This document shows positions 34,158-42,404 of a DNA stretch of 64,000 bases, in pieces. The number at the start of each line of letters is the position of its first letter. Position 1 is the stretch's first letter. The notes beneath the pieces were generated by a model. It had not been told where the DNA came from. It did no database searches and was given only the letters and a program-made list of their open reading frames with translations. A program made the position numbers and the translations under genes. Source of the stretch: Salibacter halophilus (GTDB lineage Bacteria > Bacteroidota > Bacteroidia > Flavobacteriales_G > Salibacteraceae); contig NZ_WACR01000001.1 in assembly GCF_008806325.1 (NCBI RefSeq), forward strand, positions 62,001 to 126,000, in the 5' to 3' direction.

Positions 34158-34748
34158 TTAGTTCCATTTTATATGACAGTTACCCATTAGAAAATATATC
34201 ATTCCACTTATCTCATCTTCATATAGTTTAAGTAGATTTTCGCCTAAAAGGTCTTCCATAGGGTTAATTATGAATTCATCAACTAATTGGTTGATGAAGC
34301 TTTCAGGGTGCTCTTCTGATAGCCTTGGATATATGTGGTCTTCAAACCTTCTATACACTTTGGCAAGCAAGAAGGCATAAATTTCTTGTGCTGTTTCAGA
34401 GTGCTCATTTTTAAGAAGTTTTTTGCTGAATTTTTCTTTTGATCTTTCTGCAAAATTTAGATAGTTCAACCTGTTTCCATTTTCGAGCTTCTTCTCTAGA
34501 CCGATCACTTCTTCATCTTTTGCATATGATTTGAAGTGTTGAAGTTCTTCAATCATCTCGGTAATCCCTTTAGTATTCTTTTTCTCCTCTTCTAGTTTGT
34601 CATAAAGTATTTGGAGTTGAGATTTTCCACCAAAGGACATCCGTCCAATATTTATGGTTTGTTTATTGACATCGCGACCTGCCATATCGCCATTTTCAAC
34701 ATTATTACCTGATTGAGTTACTTCGTTTGTATTATCAGTGTCAGCCAT
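34158..34748 (-). CDS. ABC-3C C-terminal-domain component
   Basis: 196 residues. The N-terminal 35 are a Gly/Asn/Asp-rich segment containing NGDMAGRDVNKQT. Then comes a short coiled coil and, from about residue 75, a helical domain ending EISGMIYFLMGNCHIKW. This matches the C-terminal domains that anchor effectors in ABC-3C systems. It lacks an obvious nuclease, protease or membrane domain of its own; the membrane helix is in the preceding 60-residue frame. The two are in the same phase, separated only by TGA and two sense codons. Confidence 0.72.
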   Translation of the reverse strand: MADTDNTNEVTQSGNNVENGDMAGRDVNKQTINIGRMSFGGKSQLQILYDKLEEEKKNTKGITEMIEELQHFKSYAKDEEVIGLEKKLENGNRLNYLNFAERSKEKFSKKLLKNEHSETAQEIYAFLLAKVYRRFEDHIYPRLSEEHPESFINQLVDEFIINPMEDLLGENLLKLYEDEISGMIYFLMGNCHIKWN

Positions 34749-34792
34749 TTGAGATCATTTATTGACATCACGACCTGCCATATCGCCATTTT
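34662..34792 (-). repeat. 35-bp direct repeat, 96 bp apart, inside the ABC-3C effector genes
   Basis: Unit A is 34662-34696 and unit B 34758-34792, with one mismatch in 35 (34 identical). Each encodes NGDMAGRDVNK; similarity continues upstream at the protein level (TN-V-QS-N-V pattern). The 96-bp offset equals 32 codons, and unit B is followed by a stop codon, unit A by the C-terminal-domain frame. Confidence 0.9.
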
Positions 34793-34937
34793 TCACTTTG
34801 TTTTTGCTTTGCTTAACCTTATTGGTTGAATTATCATTGATTGTCTTCTTAATCGTTATTACCTTATTTGCAACAAACAATGCAATCAGCAGTCCCAAAA
34901 TTGAGCATATGCCGGCAATTATATTAAAAGTCTCCAT
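34755..34937 (-). CDS. 60-residue single-pass membrane component of the ABC-3C locus
   Basis: One membrane helix at about residues 6-28 (IIAGICSILGLLIALFVANKV), then a basic, Lys/Asn-rich linker and the terminal NGDMAGRDVNK before TGA. It shares that motif and the preceding spacing with the next protein. It is likely the effector or membrane anchor of the system, since many ABC-3C effectors are membrane proteins. It may equally be the first part of a 259-residue fusion now split by the stop codon. Confidence 0.65.
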   Translation of the reverse strand: METFNIIAGICSILGLLIALFVANKVITIKKTINDNSTNKVKQSKNKVKNGDMAGRDVNK

Positions 34938-35043
34938 TTTTAAATGTCTTTCTTTGGGTTAATTGTTGTCGACTCACACGTGCAATAGACATACTCTACT
35001 TCTCTGTAAAAATAACAAACTCAAACAAAACATACCACCCCAG

Positions 35044-35087
35044 GTCAAAATTATTTTTTGACTGGTAGGTTATTTAAGGAACTTTTT
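35044..35087. repeat. 3'-flank repeat, copy 1
   Basis: Starts GTCAAAATTATTTTTTG and ends AAGGAACTTTT. It resembles copy 2 at 37509-37551 over about 44 bp (first 17 identical). Both copies lie just past the stop codon of a minus-strand secreted-protein gene. Confidence 0.6.
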
Positions 35088-35117
35088 GGAGTTATAGAAT
35101 TTGAAAAGAAAAAGCAA

Positions 35118-35825
35118 TTAAAGGGTATTCCTCCTTATGTATTTCCGCTTTATGTTTTTATTGCTGTCTGATAAGCCAGACATAAGAAGCTCTTTGTGAT
35201 CTACTTCTATTTTCCAGCTTTCAGATTTCCCTCCTCCCACGTGAGGAATTAAGGTGACCTCAGGTCTGTGGCCGTGGATGTGCCAATAGCCTGTCAACCG
35301 TTCCCCTTCAGGACTGAAGTTGATGTAAACTCTATCCCAACGGATGAATAACTTGTGTTTATCCTTACTATCGAAATCTGACAAAACAGATTGCCCTTCC
35401 TTCGTAATTTCAACTAAATCCCAAACACCTTTCAGGTAGTCGGCAGGAGACATTGGTAACTCTTTAATTGGCATCAAGGTCACCTTGACGTGCATACCTT
35501 CTTCCTCGCGCTCCCAAAACATTTTCTCAGCTCCAAACGAAACAGTAAACCCACCAAACTCATCAGTTATATCTAATGAGTCAGTAGCTGTGTACATGTT
35601 GCTTTCGGCATCGTAACTCCAATTGCCTTTTCCATTTTGAAGCCAACCGTTCCCGGCCTGGTATTTCCCATCAGGGTTTATTCTAAACCACTTGGCTACT
35701 GGGGTCATGTTTTTTTCACCGACTGAAACTTTCTCCACTTCCCATAAACCTGTTAGGTTTTCTTTTTGAGCGTAAGTGTGAAGGGACAGGAGTACCAACA
35801 AAAAGAACGTTATATTTTTCTTCAT
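35118..35825 (-). CDS. Secreted protein with two lipocalin-like domains
   Basis: 235 residues with a signal peptide ending SLHTYAQ. Two copies of a lipocalin-like unit are visible: LTGLWEVEKVSVGEK at residue 24 and LKGVWDLVEITKEGQS at about residue 135. Each starts with the G-x-W strand and continues through Phe/Trp-rich strands. This tandem arrangement is found in Bacteroidota lipocalin-like families. The ligand is unknown. A 10-mer GGTTCTGACC lies in the upstream spacer (35877). Confidence 0.65.
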   Translation of the reverse strand: MKKNITFFLLVLLSLHTYAQKENLTGLWEVEKVSVGEKNMTPVAKWFRINPDGKYQAGNGWLQNGKGNWSYDAESNMYTATDSLDITDEFGGFTVSFGAEKMFWEREEEGMHVKVTLMPIKELPMSPADYLKGVWDLVEITKEGQSVLSDFDSKDKHKLFIRWDRVYINFSPEGERLTGYWHIHGHRPEVTLIPHVGGGKSESWKIEVDHKELLMSGLSDSNKNIKRKYIRRNTL

Positions 35826-35969
35826 TTTATGGATTTTATTTTAATGTAAGCATTTTCAATGTTCTCCTTACACCAGGGTTCTGACCAATAATTAGCATTT
35901 CAATCTTTTAGCAAATGCATTTTCTACTTATTAAGCAAGTGTGCAGATAAGCGAACATGAGAGTATGCC

Positions 35970-37418
35970 TCATTCTATTTTTTTCGCTAGATAAAGCGGA
36001 AGTTCCTCAACAGCTTTTTCTAATTTGTCTGCGTTATCCTTCCTTTTGGTTTCATCCTCAAGGTGGTAATTGTAATTCAGAAACAAATAATACATTACCA
36101 TTCTATTGTAATCATCCAGGCTGTTATCGCTTATCATTTCAAGCATTCTCGTTTCAATTTCATTTGAGAATTTTGTTTCAGAAAGTGCCCTTCCGAGTCT
36201 GCCAATGCTACCATAATAATGATTTTGACTTGGGTTTTCTATTCTAAAAGAAATACCAAATAACAAATCAGTTACATCTATATCCAACTCTTCCAGTTCT
36301 TTTATATACGTCTTCCTTCCATCCCAGGCATAACTTCCATCACTTGCCCTTTCAAAGCGGTCATTCATGATATCGAGGTGTGAACGAAGAAATGTTTCCC
36401 AGTTTACTGTTTGAGCTGACAAAACAGCAATATTCATTGCGTGAACTCTCGGTCTGTTATCCATGCTACAACCTCCAACGACTATTCTGCCTCTTTTCAA
36501 TTCGAGTTCAGCTTCCTTAGAATGATATCTACCTACATACTCTTCGAACTCATCGTCAGAACCTCCCTTCTCAAGGGCCTCTTCAACTGCATCATCTAGT
36601 AGAGAGGAAAACTTCTTTTGTTTTGATATTGAACTATCGATTAAAGGTATTCTCAATGAATCCCACACATCATATCTCGCCCAGTAATCACTGTAATCCT
36701 CATCTTCACTGCGTTCAGGCCTATTCGTCTCTCTATGAACATACTTCATGAATTTTGAGACTTTAGAGGGGTGTTTTGATTCATACCTAACTCCAGTTCT
36801 CTCAGCATCTTCCCTAAAAACCTGAGAAGATGTATCTACCATACAATCTGAATACTGAATCATTCGCGCATAAACTTCAGGAATTGGTTGTTTTTCAAAT
36901 TCTGATGTAAAATAAAATCCTCTGATAGATTCATCCGAGTAACTATCACCTTCCCAATAATTGAACACCCATGACCCTTTAAAAGATCGGGCATTGATCT
37001 CAGGACTTTCTTCCAACTGTATCTCATAATTTTCAACAGTGCTACTAAAGTCAACTATATTTTTGTCTTGATAATTTTTGTACTTGAACTTTACGACCAG
37101 CAAGTCTTTATCAATCGTGGATTCTGAATATTTCTCAATGAAGTCCTCAAAAGACATATTATTTTCCATATCCTTTTGAGCTTCTCTTATATTGCCTTCA
37201 TCTAAATCAACATAGTGAGCTTTTGCCTGGTACTTTGAGTAATAAGTTTTGTTTAGATCACAGGCTCTGAATTTGATATTGAGCGAATCCACAATGAATT
37301 CAAGCTGATCCATTGTATTACTGCTGTACATAAGGCCATTTGAATAAATCTTAAACTCCTGTCCGTAAGAAAGTAGACCGGAGGCGATAATTAGCATAAT
37401 AATTGTCAATCGTTTCAT
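35970..37418 (-). CDS. Large secreted protein of unknown function
   Basis: 482 residues with signal peptide IIMLIIASGLLSYGQ. The body is charged and helical with many aromatic residues; motifs RGFYFTSEFEKQP, GRYHSKEAELELKRGRIVVGGCSMDN and YHLEDETKRKDNADKLEKA can be seen but match no family I know. There are no repeats or membrane helices beyond the leader. It stands in a run of lineage-specific minus-strand genes. Confidence 0.6.
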   Translation of the reverse strand: MKRLTIIMLIIASGLLSYGQEFKIYSNGLMYSSNTMDQLEFIVDSLNIKFRACDLNKTYYSKYQAKAHYVDLDEGNIREAQKDMENNMSFEDFIEKYSESTIDKDLLVVKFKYKNYQDKNIVDFSSTVENYEIQLEESPEINARSFKGSWVFNYWEGDSYSDESIRGFYFTSEFEKQPIPEVYARMIQYSDCMVDTSSQVFREDAERTGVRYESKHPSKVSKFMKYVHRETNRPERSEDEDYSDYWARYDVWDSLRIPLIDSSISKQKKFSSLLDDAVEEALEKGGSDDEFEEYVGRYHSKEAELELKRGRIVVGGCSMDNRPRVHAMNIAVLSAQTVNWETFLRSHLDIMNDRFERASDGSYAWDGRKTYIKELEELDIDVTDLLFGISFRIENPSQNHYYGSIGRLGRALSETKFSNEIETRMLEMISDNSLDDYNRMVMYYLFLNYNYHLEDETKRKDNADKLEKAVEELPLYLAKKIE

Positions 37419-37508
37419 AGTATTGAATTTTAAATTGGTGTAACTATTATTATCACGCTAAAATCACCTGTACTCCTATGTGTGAATTTAACAAATCACT
37501 CCTTACGA

Positions 37509-37551
37509 GTCAAAATTATTTTTTGGCCATTAGGTCTTTTCAAGAACTTTT
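37509..37551. repeat. 3'-flank repeat, copy 2
   Basis: Same 17-bp opening as copy 1 (GTCAAAATTATTTTTTG), then TTAGGT and CAAGAACTTTT. It lies immediately beyond the stop of the beta-barrel gene at 37554. Confidence 0.6.
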
Positions 37552-37553
37552 AT

Positions 37554-38174
37554 TTACCCAAGGAAACTAAACACCAATGAGATATTGTGGAAATAAAGTG
37601 TTTGAAGTTCGGGGTGTCCGTTGACATTATGTAGTCCGAAAGAATACCTCAACTCAGGTGCGAAATTGAAATGCTTTAAGGGTTTATCGACTCCAACACC
37701 AAAGTCGATGGCAAAATCGTAACGAGTGGGAAACTCTGTTTTGCCAGGTTCTTTCAACAAAAGCGGGAGCTTGACATTTGGACCTACATAGAAATAAGGA
37801 CTTAGCTTTTCTTTATTGTCTTTGAAAAGAAAATGAGTCATAAACTCGAGGCTAACCGGCATTACCTCGTAATCTAGTTGTGAGCCGTCAGCTCTGTCAA
37901 GTTCAACTTTGCTATTGTTAAAAGACAACTCAGCTTTTGGAGATATGTGGAACAATTCAGAAACGCTGTAATCTGCCAGGACTCCTAATCTAAAACCGAA
38001 GTTGTTGGTCACAGATGCGTTTTCCGGCAGTTTATCATCATCGAGCAGATTGGAATAATTGAGTCCGAGGTTAAAACCGTACTTCAATCGCTTTTCATCG
38101 ATTGAATCTGAAGACTGAGAGAAAATTGTTGAACTACAAAACAGCAATGCGATGGCTAAAACTACTTTTTCCAT
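37554..38174 (-). CDS. PorT-like outer-membrane beta-barrel protein
   Basis: 206 residues from ATG 38174, which begins the signal peptide VVLAIALLFCSSTIFSQ; an upstream in-frame ATG would add 40 charged residues. Alternating amphipathic strands (YGFNLGLNYSNLL, FGFRLGVLADYSV, FHISPKAELSFNN, FAPELRYSFGLHN) and a C-terminal strand ending in LVFSFLG are typical of eight-stranded barrels with the outer-membrane-beta-barrel domain. Function unknown. Confidence 0.75.
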   Translation of the reverse strand: MEKVVLAIALLFCSSTIFSQSSDSIDEKRLKYGFNLGLNYSNLLDDDKLPENASVTNNFGFRLGVLADYSVSELFHISPKAELSFNNSKVELDRADGSQLDYEVMPVSLEFMTHFLFKDNKEKLSPYFYVGPNVKLPLLLKEPGKTEFPTRYDFAIDFGVGVDKPLKHFNFAPELRYSFGLHNVNGHPELQTLYFHNISLVFSFLG

Positions 38175-38331
38175 AATTTTTCTATTTACGAGTTGAGTAG
38201 CGTTTTGCCATTGAATTCGTTTAAATAAGCTAACGGACTCGTTTCGTTTATATTGTAGCAATTCCGGATTGAAACAACCGTTCGGTTCTGACAAAAAAAT
38301 GATGTGAAGCTAATTTTTGACCGAACCGGTT

Positions 38332-38880
38332 TTATTCCGTTTTACGATTTAGGTAATGATAGAACTCCACTACCCTGTTCCTGGTCAGATCCAGGGTTCT
38401 CAAAGCCGCAAATACTCGTTGGTTTGTTCCGCCACCGGAGTAGTAGTCGCTCATGAGAAGTACATTCAACTCGCGTTCAGAATCCCTGAACTCTATCCAG
38501 TTCTTTTGTGATTGACTCAGTACTTTTTTGTCTTTCTCGTTTAAACTTCCCTGTAGTTGTTGATAGTATTTGTTCATCAGCTCGTCATACTTTTCATTGG
38601 CATCGAGAACAGAGAGTACCATTCCGTTTATTGAGTGGTCGAGATTTGTAATGAGCCTTCTTCGCTCTTCGATTTTGAAAGTATCGACAGTAAACTCAAT
38701 TTGCAAAAGGGTATGTTGATGCCGAACATCGCTCTCTAGTGAATCTCTCAATCTTTGGGCCGATGCCTTCACTTTATTTTCAACTTTGAGAGAGTTCGCA
38801 TCTCTCAACTTGCCCGATGTTTGTCCAACGCAAGCAACACCAACTATCATCAGTGATACGGTAAGTAGAATTGTTTTCAT
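38332..38880 (-). CDS. LprI-like (DUF1311) secreted protein
   Basis: 182 residues. A signal peptide with a possible lipobox (GVACVG) precedes a helical domain. YDELMNKYYQQLQGSLNEKD, VLSQSQKNWIEFRDSE match the lysozyme-inhibitor LprI/DUF1311 pattern: helix, then Q-x-x-W-x-x-x-R-D. The two family Cys residues of that domain are absent. A 10-mer (38383) lies near its end. Lysozyme inhibition is a family-based possibility only. Confidence 0.65.
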   Translation of the reverse strand: MKTILLTVSLMIVGVACVGQTSGKLRDANSLKVENKVKASAQRLRDSLESDVRHQHTLLQIEFTVDTFKIEERRRLITNLDHSINGMVLSVLDANEKYDELMNKYYQQLQGSLNEKDKKVLSQSQKNWIEFRDSERELNVLLMSDYYSGGGTNQRVFAALRTLDLTRNRVVEFYHYLNRKTE

Positions 38881-38969
38881 TGTTCAGTTGTTTGGTTTGC
38901 AGTTGAGCGAATATAGTGAAAAGTTCAACTGTCGTTTTGATACATTGCTGAGAATTGGGCTAAACAAAA

Positions 38970-38995
38970 AAGCCCGTCATTTTCAAGACGGGCTT
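38970..38995 (-). terminator. Rho-independent terminator
   Basis: AAGCCCGTC and GACGGGCTT around an 8-base loop; on the minus strand it is followed by TTTTTTGTTT. It terminates the small membrane-protein gene at 39020. Confidence 0.9.
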
Positions 38996-39019
38996 AAATT
39001 CGTTTAAGAATTATTTGAC

Positions 39020-39193
39020 TCAGCTTTTACCATATCGATATACTGCATAAACAGGAATGAAAATCAATGCTAGTCCGCCTACTCCAAATACAAGACCAAT
39101 TGTAGCTCCTGGCCAATGCATGAATTTGAATAGCAATCCCAGTAGTGTTAAACTGGAAAACAATGCGCCAAAAATATAAGCTGCCTTTTTCAT
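39020..39193 (-). CDS. 57-residue membrane protein, GldL-like N-terminal motif
   Basis: Complete frame from ATG 39193 to TGA 39020. It has two membrane helices (about residues 5-22 and 30-50) around the loop KFMHWPGA, a motif found in the N-terminal hairpin of GldL and in short Bacteroidota membrane proteins. Followed by a strong terminator, which supports a real gene. Function unknown; a proton-channel-like hairpin is a speculation. Confidence 0.7.
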   Translation of the reverse strand: MKKAAYIFGALFSSLTLLGLLFKFMHWPGATIGLVFGVGGLALIFIPVYAVYRYGKS

Positions 39194-39362
39194 AAATATA
39201 GTGTTAAGTTGTCCTACTCTTAAGGCTTTTCAGATACTCCCCGTTTATTCTTGTGGTTGAACGGCTCCACTTACTATTAAAATGCATTTTGATTAAATAT
39301 TAAACTCATGATTCACTTTTGTAAATAAGTTGAGTTAAAAACTTATCATTTCATAGAAAATC

Positions 39363-40031
39363 TCAATCATCTTTTATGCAGCGTATGGATAAGCCATTCT
39401 CCTTATCTCCTCTGTACATATAAAAAGTACTCTCTACAGATGACAAACTCGAATACCAGGCATCATAATCGTTATAGGAGGTACTACTCCAAAAATCTGC
39501 ACCATTACCTTTACCGTTAAAACCATCTGAAAAACCGTCTTCAGTTCTTGAACCTGCAGCAATACCAGTAAAGCCGCTTTTATTAGTCCCATTACCGTCA
39601 TCTTCCCATCCACTTTCACTTTTCAATGAGTTTCCGGCAACACCTTCACCCCCTAAAAAACCAGCTAATTCTTTCCATTCTGAATAACTGGGAACATGCC
39701 ATCCCTCCGGAGCAATTCCCCGAGGATCATTAACCGCATACCAATTGTACAATTTCCCATACTCTTCTTCATTAGCTGAATCGTTCTCGTAATAGCACCA
39801 AGCTGCTGTGCCATCTTCTTTTGCTTTGTTCCATTCCTCATCAGTTACCGCCTGAGGAATAAGGTCTCCATTGCGAAACTTGTGAACGTTTAAATTTTTC
39901 GTCATCCACACCTGTTCACCAATTACAACCTCATCAATGGGTTTGATCTTATGGTCATGTATCGACACACCAAAACTCATCAGAATTAGTAGAGTTAATA
40001 GTGCAGTAAAAGTTTTAATTTGCTGTTTCAT
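39363..40031 (-). CDS. FISUMP-domain secreted protein
   Basis: 222 residues from ATG 40031, which opens a signal peptide (TFTALLTLLILMSFG); a longer frame upstream adds 27 residues that look non-coding. The mature part follows the Fibrobacter succinogenes major paralogous domain: IGEQVWMTKNLNV, YGKLYNWYAV, PEGWHVPSYSEW, FTGIAAGSR, FWSSTSYND and NGLSIRCIKDD. Such domains are beta-rich carbohydrate- or surface-associated modules. No sorting domain follows. Confidence 0.85.
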   Translation of the reverse strand: MKQQIKTFTALLTLLILMSFGVSIHDHKIKPIDEVVIGEQVWMTKNLNVHKFRNGDLIPQAVTDEEWNKAKEDGTAAWCYYENDSANEEEYGKLYNWYAVNDPRGIAPEGWHVPSYSEWKELAGFLGGEGVAGNSLKSESGWEDDGNGTNKSGFTGIAAGSRTEDGFSDGFNGKGNGADFWSSTSYNDYDAWYSSLSSVESTFYMYRGDKENGLSIRCIKDD

Positions 40032-40062
40032 AGCGCAAAATTTCAAAGTTGAATTTCCTAAC

Positions 40063-40845
40063 TCATTCGTTTTGGTCAGATCCACTAATGACGTATTCCC
40101 ACGACTCCTCATTTATGAATTCAAAACTGAAAGTACTCGAATAAACTTCACGATATCTCTTCGTGTCCCAGTCTCTCCTGGTAACCGAATAGTTGATTTC
40201 ACCTTTCTCTCCGTCAAGCTCATATTGGGTTTCACAGCCGCAAATAAAAGTAGTTAAGCCATCCTCAGAATCTTCCCAAATCATTTCAGGTTCGCTGGTA
40301 ATATTGAGTTTATTATCGATGATCAAATTCACGCTATCACTTCGTAATGAAACAATAGAATCCAATCTTTTTAAAGAAGCATAATAGAGCTTTTTGTACT
40401 CCTCTTTTAGACTATCAACTATTCTATGAGAGCTATTCCGCGGTCTGACTGTATGCACAGCATCGAGTTCTGACCGTAAAACATCCAGAGAATCCTGTAC
40501 TCTAAATTCAGCATTGTTTTTCCAGGTTTCAATATTCAGCTTTAGCCGATTTGAATCAGTAATTTCACCGTTTTTTTCAATGTGCCTTTTCATACTTTCT
40601 CTCCAGTCAAATTCTTTTGATTGAATGAGTTCTTCATAATAAGGCTCGAGTACTGCTTCTCTGAAGTAAATCTTGAGTGAATCCTGCAACTTTAATTTGG
40701 TTCTATCGAAATGATCAATGATATGCACATAGAGTGCTCCTTTAACATCGTTTGAGGAAATATCATCACATTCAGGTGTGCCGCTAAAGCAAGAATGCAA
40801 AAGCAAAGAAAGAGAAAAGAGGACGAGAGTTAGGTTGTGTTTCAT
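40063..40845 (-). CDS. Lipoprotein of unknown function
   Basis: 260 residues. The leader ends in the lipobox LLHSC. The body is strongly charged and helical, with repeated Asp-Ser-Leu patterns (LKLQDSLKIYF, RVQDSLDVL, RIVDSLKEEY, KRLDSIVSL) about 25-40 residues apart, suggesting a coiled or helical-repeat domain. The C-terminal third is strand-rich. Its last codons overlap the 10-mer at 40074. Confidence 0.6.
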   Translation of the reverse strand: MKHNLTLVLFSLSLLLHSCFSGTPECDDISSNDVKGALYVHIIDHFDRTKLKLQDSLKIYFREAVLEPYYEELIQSKEFDWRESMKRHIEKNGEITDSNRLKLNIETWKNNAEFRVQDSLDVLRSELDAVHTVRPRNSSHRIVDSLKEEYKKLYYASLKRLDSIVSLRSDSVNLIIDNKLNITSEPEMIWEDSEDGLTTFICGCETQYELDGEKGEINYSVTRRDWDTKRYREVYSSTFSFEFINEESWEYVISGSDQNE

Positions 40846-41044
40846 CCAGTGCTATCATTTATCAATCATAAATGAAGTAGGAAGCTGTAAAACTCGCATT
40901 CTGTTTATATTGAATCAACTAATCAACACATGAATGCTATTGAATGTACAATATATGAAAAATAACCTATATAAAGTGTAGAAAACCAATGGAATCTGAT
41001 AAAAATAGTGAGAGAGACCAATTCAATGATCATGCAATCCGCTG

Positions 41045-41995
41045 TTAGAATTTATACTTTGTTTTTTTCTTATCCCCGGTTTTGTTGAAAATATCGAGTT
41101 CAACACCTTTCCTCAAGTCTCGGCTGGCTGTAGCTGCTGAAATATCTTTAAAGACTTCCATATAGTCTTTCCTTGTAAACTCTCTTTTATTGAGTGAAAC
41201 GAAATACTCTAATCGATCCTGTTGAGTAACTATTCTATTTTTAAAGTTCAATACTTGGTCTAAGGACTGATCTAAAACCCCCAGCATATATTCGATAAAT
41301 GAAGTTGAATTGCCTGCTTTATCACTATCAGAGAGAGCTTTATAGTATCTATCCTGATCATTGCTGATCAACGTTTCAAAAGGTAAGTATTCAAATAAAG
41401 GGTATTTCTGCATGAGAATTAATGTTTGCCACAACCGTCCCATTCTGCCGTTTCCATCTGTAAACGGATGAATAAATTCCATTTCATAGTGAAATACACA
41501 GCTTTTTACTAATTCGATTTCTTTAGATAATTTTAAATAATTGAAAAGCTCTTTCATGAGAAATGGTACATTTTCATGAGGCGGTGCGTAGTGTTCAACA
41601 TCAGACCCTTTAACTATTCCAACCCCCTTTTTTCTATATTTACCTGCATCATCAACTAATCCCTGCATTAGTTTTTTATGACAAGCCAAATAGGACTTTT
41701 CATCCAGCGGGTTGTAACTTTTGATTTGTTCATAAACCTGAATCGCATTCATCACTTCTTCTACATCCATTTGTGGACCAACTACTCTCTTATTATCAAT
41801 CAGAGCTGTTATCTGCTCACCGGACAATGTATTTCCTTCAATCCTCAATGAAGACTGAATCGTTTTCACTTTGTTTTCCTTCCTTAACTTAGGAGAAGGT
41901 TTATCAAGATGTGCTTCATTGATGGCTCCTATTTTTTCAGAAATAGAAGTTATAATCTGTAATGTTTTAGGTGTAATGTCGTAAAGAGGCTTCAT
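41045..41995 (-). CDS. Fic-family AMP-transferase with wHTH domain
   Basis: 316 residues. The Fic motif is HPFTDGNGRMGR (about residue 175) and the flap is KGSDVEHYAPP. The inhibitory helix SSLRIEGN near residue 50 is of the (S/T)xxxE(G/N) type, so it is a class II auto-inhibited Fic protein. A C-terminal winged-helix segment (FTRKDYMEVFKDISAATASRDL) could bind DNA. Two palindromes lie directly upstream of its start, suggesting autoregulation. Confidence 0.9.
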   Translation of the reverse strand: MKPLYDITPKTLQIITSISEKIGAINEAHLDKPSPKLRKENKVKTIQSSLRIEGNTLSGEQITALIDNKRVVGPQMDVEEVMNAIQVYEQIKSYNPLDEKSYLACHKKLMQGLVDDAGKYRKKGVGIVKGSDVEHYAPPHENVPFLMKELFNYLKLSKEIELVKSCVFHYEMEFIHPFTDGNGRMGRLWQTLILMQKYPLFEYLPFETLISNDQDRYYKALSDSDKAGNSTSFIEYMLGVLDQSLDQVLNFKNRIVTQQDRLEYFVSLNKREFTRKDYMEVFKDISAATASRDLRKGVELDIFNKTGDKKKTKYKF

Positions 41996-41996
41996 C

Positions 41997-42026
41997 TGAT
42001 AGTATCATTTGATAGTATCAAAGATA
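41997..42026 (-). promoter_or_regulatory. Putative Fic promoter with paired operators
   Basis: Two copies of the perfect palindrome TGATAGTATCA lie at 41997-42007 and 42010-42020. The second overlaps TATCTTTG (minus strand, 42019-42026), which fits the TAnnTTTG -7 element. The arrangement, between promoter and start codon, is what an autorepressor site looks like. Confidence 0.6.
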
Positions 42027-42029
42027 AGA

Positions 42030-42404
42030 TCATTCTGTACAAATAGAAAGAATTTGCAAAATGATGATCAGGGTAAAGATCACGAATTGAGGGATCGTAA
42101 TTTTGAAAATTTCTCTGTGAATGAAGGCTGCAATGAATAGGCTTGTGAGAAAATTGATCAGAACCAATCCAACTGGGAAATAGACTGAAATACCGGGTAA
42201 TTCGATAACTTCAGCAGATGTCAAAACCTGAACAACTCCAACAGCTAACAACAGGATTCCACCCTGAAAAATCATTATTCTCAGCGACCCGATCATGATA
42301 GGGTTGCTCGTCAACTTTTTCAATTCCGGTATTTGCTTCTTTTCCCCATAAACGTTGTGCGCAATACTCATAAGCACAATCAAAATACCTGCAGCTATTC
42401 CCAT
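42030..42404 (-). CDS. Four-helix membrane protein
   Basis: 124 residues, with four membrane helices at about 3-20, 42-62, 72-95 and 103-120 separated by short loops. Its start overlaps the DUF3703 gene by 10 bp. No family recognised. Tight coupling to DUF3703 suggests the two work together. Confidence 0.6.
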   Translation of the reverse strand: MGIAAGILIVLMSIAHNVYGEKKQIPELKKLTSNPIMIGSLRIMIFQGGILLLAVGVVQVLTSAEVIELPGISVYFPVGLVLINFLTSLFIAAFIHREIFKITIPQFVIFTLIIILQILSICTE

